The notes under the pieces were generated by a model. That model saw nothing but the letters and a program-made list of their open reading frames with translations. It made no database searches and was not told where the DNA came from. Positions 58,869-64,000 of a DNA stretch of 64,000 bases are shown piece after piece. The stretch is from Hyphomicrobiales bacterium (GTDB lineage Bacteria; Pseudomonadota; Alphaproteobacteria; Rhizobiales; Rhizobiaceae): NCBI GenBank assembly GCA_900469615.1, contig UBYA01000010.1:1-64000 (forward strand), written 5' to 3'. The stretch's first letter is position 1. Each line of letters starts with the position of its first letter. The position numbers and the translations under genes are program-made.

Positions 58869-60149
58869 ATGACCCCGCCTCAAGGACAAACACCGGCAAA
58901 ATCCGGAGCCAGCCGCATCGGCCTCGGCATCGTCGAATTCATCATCATGATCGCACTGATGACGGCGAGCATTTCACTGGGCATCGACAGCATGCTGCCG
59001 GCGCTGCCGAATATCGGCCAGTCGCTTCATGTCGCCAACCCGAACGACACCCAGCTCGTCATCGGCGTCTATTTCCTCGGCTTCGGCATCTGCCAGCTCT
59101 TCTTCGGCAGCCTGTCGGACACCTATGGCCGCCGGCACATCCTGCTCGGCGGTCTGGCCTTCTACACGGTGACGTTGTTTGCGGCCGCATGGAGCGGCAG
59201 CCTGTTCGCGCTGCTTGCACTGCGCTTCGCGCAAGGGGTTGGCGCCGCGGCCGTCCGCATCACCACGCTTGCCATCGTACGCGATTGCTTCGGCGGGCGT
59301 GAAATGGCGCGTGTCATGTCCTACGTCATGATCGTGTTCATGATCATGCCGATGGTCGCGCCCTTCGTCGGCCAGATGATCGTTGCCTATTCGAGCTGGC
59401 AGTGGATCTTCATTCTGCTCGGCATCGCCAGCGCCGGCCTCTTCCTGGTCGCCTTCTTCCGCATGAAGGAGACGCTTCCCGTCGAGGAGCGCCTGCCGCT
59501 TTCGGTCTCCTCCGTCGTGTCCGGCTTCAAGACCGTGCTCACCAACCGCATCACCTGCGGCTACATGATCGGCCTGACACTCTATACCGGCGTCATCAGC
59601 GCCTACATCGTCTCGGTGCAGCAGGTTTTCGGCGAGGTCTACGGTCTGGGCGACTGGTTCCCGATCGCCTTTGCGGCAACGGCGGCCGGTACGGCCGTAG
59701 CGCAGTTCGCCAACGGCTATTTCGTCCGCAGCTTCGGCATGCGGCGCATTTCCCACGCCGCCATGATCGTCTTTACCGTGCTGGGCGCTGTCGGGTACGT
59801 CGTCGGCATGTCCGGCCAGCCGAGCTTCACGTTCATCTATGTGCTGATTTCCTTGATGCTGATGATGTTCGCCGTCATCACCACCAACTGCATGGCCATC
59901 AGCCTCGAGCCGATGGGACATCTGGCCGGTACGGCAGCCGCCATCACCAGCTCGATCTCCACCACCGGCGGCGTCGTGCTCGGCGGCATTGTCGGCCAGA
60001 TGTTCGATGGCACCGCTCAGCCGCTGATTGCCGGCTTTACCATATTCGGTGCGCTGTCGATCCTGGCGACCCTCTGGGCGGAACGCGGCAAGCTCTTCAC
60101 CCATCCCGGCGACACGCCGACGCTGGAGCCGGGCATGGGTCACGTCTGA
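58869..60149 (+). CDS. Bcr/CflA-type MFS exporter (paralogue 2)
   Basis: This 426-residue Bcr/CflA-type exporter has motif A FGSLSDTYGRRHILLGGL, RFAQGVGAAAVRITTLAIVRDCFGGREMARVMSYVMIVFMI, and SSISTTGGVVLGGIVGQMF. Compared with the upstream paralogue, RFIQGLGSAATRVITISIVRDVFGGRLMAEVMSLIMMVFMI aligns block for block. The pair is a tandem duplication, perhaps working on different substrates. Confidence 0.9.
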   Translation: MTPPQGQTPAKSGASRIGLGIVEFIIMIALMTASISLGIDSMLPALPNIGQSLHVANPNDTQLVIGVYFLGFGICQLFFGSLSDTYGRRHILLGGLAFYTVTLFAAAWSGSLFALLALRFAQGVGAAAVRITTLAIVRDCFGGREMARVMSYVMIVFMIMPMVAPFVGQMIVAYSSWQWIFILLGIASAGLFLVAFFRMKETLPVEERLPLSVSSVVSGFKTVLTNRITCGYMIGLTLYTGVISAYIVSVQQVFGEVYGLGDWFPIAFAATAAGTAVAQFANGYFVRSFGMRRISHAAMIVFTVLGAVGYVVGMSGQPSFTFIYVLISLMLMMFAVITTNCMAISLEPMGHLAGTAAAITSSISTTGGVVLGGIVGQMFDGTAQPLIAGFTIFGALSILATLWAERGKLFTHPGDTPTLEPGMGHV

Positions 60150-60166
60150 ACGGCGGGACGAACCTT

Positions 60167-61099
60167 TTACGCGCCGCTGCGCGGGCGATTGACCCAGCGC
60201 AGCGCCGCGGCGATCGTCAGCCCCAGCAGGGGCCAGATCGCCCAGGGCGTGCCATGCCAGGTGAAAAGATTGATCGCCACAAGTCCGACACCGGTGATCG
60301 CCATCCTGGCAATGCCGATATCGACCTGCTTGCTGCTGCGCGCGAAGCGGAACGCAGCGACCCAAAGAATGGCGAGTATCGGCCATTTTGCCCAGAATTC
60401 GCCGTGCCAGGTCAGCATGTTGAGCGCAGCAAGGCCGATGACGACGACAAGCGATACCCCGATGCTCCGCCGCCAGTCCTGTAGGGCAGGCTCTTCCTGC
60501 GCCGCGACGCCGGGCACGCGCGCCGGGGCAGGCTCCGGCGCTGAGCGATAATCGGCGGCGGTATCGACGACCTGCACCCCGCCGATCCGCACTGCATAGC
60601 TCGGCACGCCGCCCTCGATATTCTTCACTTCCAGCTGACCGAGAAAATCGAATCCGACCGCCACCTTGTTTCGGACCTGATCGTAGACCGTATTCGAAAT
60701 GACGATGCCTCCGGCAGCGGCGCGAGACTGAAGACGCGCGGCGATATTGACGCCGTCACCATACAGATCGTTGCCGTCGGCAATTACATCCCCGAGATTG
60801 AGGCCGATGCGGAAGAGCATCTGCTTGCCGGGATCGCTTGCCGCATTATAGCCGGCAAGCTCGTTCTGGGTGTCGATTGCCGCGCGCACCGCCTCGACGA
60901 CGCTTGGAAATTCGGCGAAGACCCCATCGCCCCAGGTGTTGACGACCCGGCCGCCATGCGCCTCGATCAACCGTTTCATCGCGTCGCGATAGCGGCGAAG
61001 GGTCGATAGCGTCCCCTCCTCGTCCTTCCCCATCAGGCGCGAGTAATCCTGCACGTCGGCGCAAAAGATCGTGGTCAGCTTGCGGCTTGTTTCGGACAT
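60167..61099 (-). CDS. Class III adenylate/guanylate cyclase with a duplicated membrane unit
   Basis: This 310-residue protein has an N-terminal class III cyclase domain (residues 5-170): TTIFCADVQDYSRLMGKDEE with metal Asp15, WGDGVFAEFPSVVEAVRAAI with the second metal Asp, and GDGVNIAARLQ with the transition-state Asn/Arg. Residues 210-305 hold two copies of a two-helix unit, ALNMLTWHGEFWAKWPILAI and AINLFTWHGTPWAIWPLLGL. Activity and nucleotide choice are not proven. Confidence 0.9.
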   Translation of the reverse strand: MSETSRKLTTIFCADVQDYSRLMGKDEEGTLSTLRRYRDAMKRLIEAHGGRVVNTWGDGVFAEFPSVVEAVRAAIDTQNELAGYNAASDPGKQMLFRIGLNLGDVIADGNDLYGDGVNIAARLQSRAAAGGIVISNTVYDQVRNKVAVGFDFLGQLEVKNIEGGVPSYAVRIGGVQVVDTAADYRSAPEPAPARVPGVAAQEEPALQDWRRSIGVSLVVVIGLAALNMLTWHGEFWAKWPILAILWVAAFRFARSSKQVDIGIARMAITGVGLVAINLFTWHGTPWAIWPLLGLTIAAALRWVNRPRSGA

Positions 61100-61215
61100 C
61101 GACTCTCATCCCGGCAGCGGGTGCCCACCAGGGCTCCCGCCTGTTGCTAGGAAGATAGCCTTCCCGTTGCCACTTTCCAAGTGGCCGCGCCGACTATGGC
61201 ATCGCGCGGGCCGCC

Positions 61216-62040
61216 TTAAAGCGTGAAGACCTCGCGCCGGAGCAGCTCCCATGTATCCTTGTCGACGGCAACCAGCAGGCCGCCATCCAGATGATGCGGC
61301 AGATAGGGCGAGCCGTCGAAACGGCGAACATAGGCGCCGGCTTCCTGGGAAATCAGCGCTCCCGCCAGATGATCCCACGGCATCAGCTTATTGTACATCA
61401 GATAGTGCACATAGCCGCCCGCGAGCGTGCGGTACTCGTGGGCCGCGCAGCGATAGCTCGTCGTGTAGCGCACCTTGGCGAGATTTCCCATGATCTCGGC
61501 GCGCTTCTCCTTGGGCAGGTAGCCGGTGGCTGCCATGCCAACCAGTTCTTCCAGCGCGACCGACTGGCTTACGTTGAGGCGCAGCGTCTCGCCATCCGGC
61601 CGGCGCAGCCACGCGCCGCTGCCACGCTCCGCCAGCACCCAGTCGTCGCCCATCGGATCGAAGATGATGCCGGCGACCGTCTCGCCCTTGGACACGACGG
61701 AGGCCATGACACCGAAGGCCGGAATTCCGGCGGCGAAATTGAACGTGCCGTCAACCGGATCGACGATAATGGCAAGATCGGCATCCGCCAGCTTCTTCAG
61801 CAAGGCCGGATCGGCGGCAACCGATTCCTCGCCGATGAACAGAGCCTCGGGCCACAACCGCGAAACCTCCGCCTTGACCATGCGCTCCGCACGCTCGTCG
61901 GCCTCCGTCACCAGATCGGTCGCCTCGCTCTTGGCGCGGACATCGTCGCTGCCGAGCCTGCGGAAACGCGGCAGGATCTCCGTCTGTGCCGCGCGGCGCA
62001 GCACATGAGCGAGGGTCGTAACGTCAACGAGCGATGTCAT
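61216..62040 (-). CDS. Inositol monophosphatase family protein (paralogue 1)
   Basis: This 274-residue IMPase-family enzyme has metal motif FIGEESVAADP, IIVDPVDGTFNFAAGIPAFGVM (motif 1, DPVDGT) and MPWDHLAGALISQEAGAYV (motif 2, WDHLAG). Substrate could be inositol phosphate, histidinol phosphate or similar. The gene at 62057-62884 is a paralogue with the same motifs. They form a tandem pair 16 bases apart. Confidence 0.92.
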   Translation of the reverse strand: MTSLVDVTTLAHVLRRAAQTEILPRFRRLGSDDVRAKSEATDLVTEADERAERMVKAEVSRLWPEALFIGEESVAADPALLKKLADADLAIIVDPVDGTFNFAAGIPAFGVMASVVSKGETVAGIIFDPMGDDWVLAERGSGAWLRRPDGETLRLNVSQSVALEELVGMAATGYLPKEKRAEIMGNLAKVRYTTSYRCAAHEYRTLAGGYVHYLMYNKLMPWDHLAGALISQEAGAYVRRFDGSPYLPHHLDGGLLVAVDKDTWELLRREVFTL

Positions 62041-62056
62041 GCTTCTTCCTTTTCTG

Positions 62057-62884
62057 TCAGGCGCCGATGATCTCGCGACGGATCATCCGCCAGCTATCCT
62101 CATCCGGCGCAGAGATAATGCCGCCTCCGGTTTCGCCCGGCCTGTAGGGCGCACCATCGAATTTGGCGGTATAGCCGCCGGCCTCCTGATGTGCCAGGAC
62201 GCCGGCAAGATGATCCCACGGCATCAGCTTGGAATGGCCGATGAAATGCCATTTGCCCGACGCTGCCATCCAATATTCGTAAGCCGAGCAATTGAGCGAG
62301 AAAGCGATCCGCGTCTTCGACAGATTGCTGCAGATGCGCGACCTGTCCGGCTCATCCATATGAGCCCAGGATATAGAACCCGTCATCTCCTTCAAAGGAG
62401 CGGCGGCGGCGACGGAAAGCCGCCTCACCTGCCCGGTCTTCCGGCGCAGGAACGTTCCCGAGCCCTTCATGGCGGTCACGGTGTCGCCCAGCACGGGATC
62501 ATGAATGATGCTGGCGATCGTCTCGCCGTTGGCGACGACGCCAACCATCGTCCCGAATACCGGCAAGCCAGCTGCAAAATTGAACGTGCCATCGACCGGA
62601 TCGATGATGAAACCCAGCTCCGCATCGGCCAGGGCCGGCACGACGGACCTGTCGGCTTCATAGGCCTCCTCACCCACGATAAGAGCAGTCGGGAAACGCG
62701 CCTTCAGCGCGGACGTGATATGCTGCTCCGCCAAAAGGTCGGCCTGTGTGACGAGGTCGACGGCCGAGGTTTTTTCCGATATGTCGTCAGCGTCCAGATT
62801 GCGAAATCGCGGCAGGATTTCCCGCGCCGCCGCTTCGAACACGATCGTCATCAGGTGATCGAAATCTGTATCGGAGAAAGTCAT
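62057..62884 (-). CDS. Inositol monophosphatase family protein (paralogue 2)
   Basis: This 275-residue IMPase-family protein has IVGEEAYEADRS, FIIDPVDGTFNFAAGLPVFGTM and MPWDHLAGVLAHQEAGGYT, equal in layout to the neighbour. The pair (61216-62040 and 62057-62884) derives from a local duplication. The exact substrate of each is unknown. Confidence 0.92.
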   Translation of the reverse strand: MTFSDTDFDHLMTIVFEAAAREILPRFRNLDADDISEKTSAVDLVTQADLLAEQHITSALKARFPTALIVGEEAYEADRSVVPALADAELGFIIDPVDGTFNFAAGLPVFGTMVGVVANGETIASIIHDPVLGDTVTAMKGSGTFLRRKTGQVRRLSVAAAAPLKEMTGSISWAHMDEPDRSRICSNLSKTRIAFSLNCSAYEYWMAASGKWHFIGHSKLMPWDHLAGVLAHQEAGGYTAKFDGAPYRPGETGGGIISAPDEDSWRMIRREIIGA

Positions 62885-62956
62885 TGGAAGCCTTTGCTTT
62901 GGAAAGGCCCCTCTTATGCCCGATTCGATGACGCAGGTGTGGCAAAAGCGCTGAAT

Positions 62957-63844
62957 TTACGCCGTGTCGCCCGAAGATTTCCCGCTCATCAGCGCCGCGA
63001 AATCAAACAGCTTCGGATCGAGCAGATGCGACGGATTTACATGCGCCAGCGCGCGCAGCATCGTATCCTTGCGACCCGGCATGCGCCGCTCGATATCGCC
63101 AAGCATGTCCTTCATGGCGTTGCGCTGCAACCCATCCTGCGAGCCGCAGAGATCGCACGGAATGATTGGAAACTGCATGGCGACGGCAAATTTCGCGAGA
63201 TCGTCCTCCGCCGCATAGGCAAGCGGGCGCAGTACCATCAGATCGCCCTCGTCGTTGAGAAGCTTCGCCGGCATGGAGGCCAGCCGGCCGCCATGGAAGA
63301 AGTTCATGAAAAAGGTTTCGAGAATATCCTCGCGATGGTGCCCGAGCACGAGCGCGTCGCAACCCTCCTCGCGGGCGATGCGATAGAGATTGCCGCGGCG
63401 CAGGCGCGAACAGAGCGAGCAATAGGTCGCGCCCTCGGGCACCTTCTCCTTCACGATGGAATAGGTGTCGCGATATTCGATGCGATGCGTAACGCCGATC
63501 TTCGTCAGATATTCGGGCAGAATATGCTTCGGAAAGTTCGGCTGGCCCTGATCTAGATTGCAGGCGATCAGTTCCACGGGTAGCAGACCGCGCCATTTCA
63601 GGTCGAGCAGCAGCGACAGCAGACCGTAGGAATCCTTGCCGCCGGAAAGGCCGACGAGCCAGCGCTTCTGTCCCTTCAGCATCTGGAAGTCTTCCATTGC
63701 CTGGCGCACCTGCCGCAGCAGGCGCTTGCGCAGCTTGTTGAAGGAAACGGAACGCGGCGCGTCGGAAAACATCGGATGCACGGCAGAGCCGCCATCTTCG
63801 GCCTCGATGTCGATTTCGTCCTTCACCGTCGTTGCGATATTCAT
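62957..63844 (-). CDS. ttcA: tRNA 2-thiocytidine biosynthesis protein TtcA
   Basis: This 295-residue PP-loop ATPase makes 2-thiocytidine at tRNA position 32. PP-loop [21 protein letters not shown], and two CxxC pairs ([11 protein letters not shown] and CDLCGSQDG) that hold a [4Fe-4S] cluster are all present. Sulfur likely comes from the cysteine desulfurases in the suf operon. Start at the ATG ending at 63844 ([10 protein letters not shown]); an ATG eleven codons earlier is possible. Confidence 0.95.
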   Translation of the reverse strand: MNIATTVKDEIDIEAEDGGSAVHPMFSDAPRSVSFNKLRKRLLRQVRQAMEDFQMLKGQKRWLVGLSGGKDSYGLLSLLLDLKWRGLLPVELIACNLDQGQPNFPKHILPEYLTKIGVTHRIEYRDTYSIVKEKVPEGATYCSLCSRLRRGNLYRIAREEGCDALVLGHHREDILETFFMNFFHGGRLASMPAKLLNDEGDLMVLRPLAYAAEDDLAKFAVAMQFPIIPCDLCGSQDGLQRNAMKDMLGDIERRMPGRKDTMLRALAHVNPSHLLDPKLFDFAALMSGKSSGDTA

Positions 63845-64000
63845 CCCGTCATCCCCGGCGCATAACGACATGCGCAAAATCCAAAGTGCGACTGCATTCG
63901 CTGCCTGCCCCGCAGCGCGGGCGGCACTGTCTTATCTCGCCACGCTGATAGCAGAAAGCAAGGCGAGAAGACACCGTGTCAATCGCCGAACACCGACCAG
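63845..64000. other. Right end of the window, divergent intergenic region
   Basis: No complete gene. A GTG at 63976 starts an open frame (VSIAEHRP) to the window edge, with AAGGCGAGAAG upstream; it could be the beginning of a plus-strand gene, but 25 bases are too few to identify it. The ttcA promoter must also lie here. Confidence 0.3.

Noticed and set aside
58974..60386. 470-codon minus-strand frame opposite the second MFS gene
   Set aside because: The plus-strand MFS protein has all family motifs; the antisense product is His/Asp/Gly-rich low complexity.
62039..63556. 505-codon plus-strand frame opposite the IMPase and ttcA genes
   Set aside because: Antisense shadow of two well-supported genes; no recognisable motif.

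Overview
This is a 64 kb piece of ordinary chromosome from an alphaproteobacterium of the Rhizobiaceae, most likely Rhizobium sensu lato. The evidence is the high GC content, the complete SUF operon with a putative Irr (ICE-type) operator, an ATP12-type ATPase chaperone, DUF1127 and MocR genes, smPurL with separate PurS and PurQ, and short rhizobial palindromic repeats between genes. I see no phage, insertion sequence, integrase, CRISPR array, rRNA or tRNA. About 60 genes are supported, nearly all housekeeping or conserved accessory genes.

Layout from left to right. 1-2.2 kb: glutathione-dependent formaldehyde oxidation (the tail of formaldehyde dehydrogenase, gfa, a UPF0178 gene, S-formylglutathione hydrolase). 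2.2-2.65 kb: a predicted promoter, a guanidine-II riboswitch and a Gdx/SugE guanidinium exporter. 2.7-8.4 kb (minus strand): two DoxX paralogues, pccB, a lipoprotein, ATP12, a HAD phosphatase and an RluA-type pseudouridine synthase. 8.5-14 kb: a copper chaperone, then a tandem glycine riboswitch controlling gcvT-gcvH-gcvP. 14-14.9 kb: a small esterase coupled to an antitoxin-like HTH gene. 14.9-22 kb (minus strand): the suf operon (iscS-like, sufB, sufC, sufD, sufS, sufT, sufA). 22-25.5 kb: a hydrolase, a GNAT acetyltransferase, tyrS and a frameshifted MGMT-like gene. 25.5-31.8 kb: a very large AsmA-like protein, a bcp peroxiredoxin with an in-frame stop, a DUF455 ferritin-like protein and an M23 peptidase. 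32-34.9 kb: a DEAD-box helicase, a Nudix hydrolase, a hexapeptide acyltransferase and a TfoX-like gene.

34.9-40.6 kb (minus strand) is a CoxDEF-like cluster for molybdenum hydroxylase maturation: flavin reductase, MoxR ATPase, VWA protein, two XdhC-type proteins and a MoeA-like/MocA-like fusion. No enzyme subunit gene is present. 40.7-46.6 kb: a periplasmic binding protein, rpe, purB and small membrane or hydrolase genes. 46.8-55.1 kb: purC-purS-purQ and later purL-bolA, with lipoprotein, ATPase, DUF1127, MocR and PagL-like genes between them. 55-57.5 kb: a lipase-like gene and a small membrane protein lie antisense between bolA and grxD. 57.6-64 kb: two Bcr/CflA exporters in tandem, an adenylate cyclase with a duplicated membrane unit, two inositol-monophosphatase paralogues and ttcA.

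I found no wholly new system. The points most worth checking are the in-frame TGA in bcp, the frameshifted MGMT-like gene, the riboswitch-Gdx unit, a purB terminator lying inside the coding sequence of the convergent gene, a palindrome over the start codon of the MocR gene, and the orphan Cox-type maturation cluster with its two-domain molybdopterin protein.
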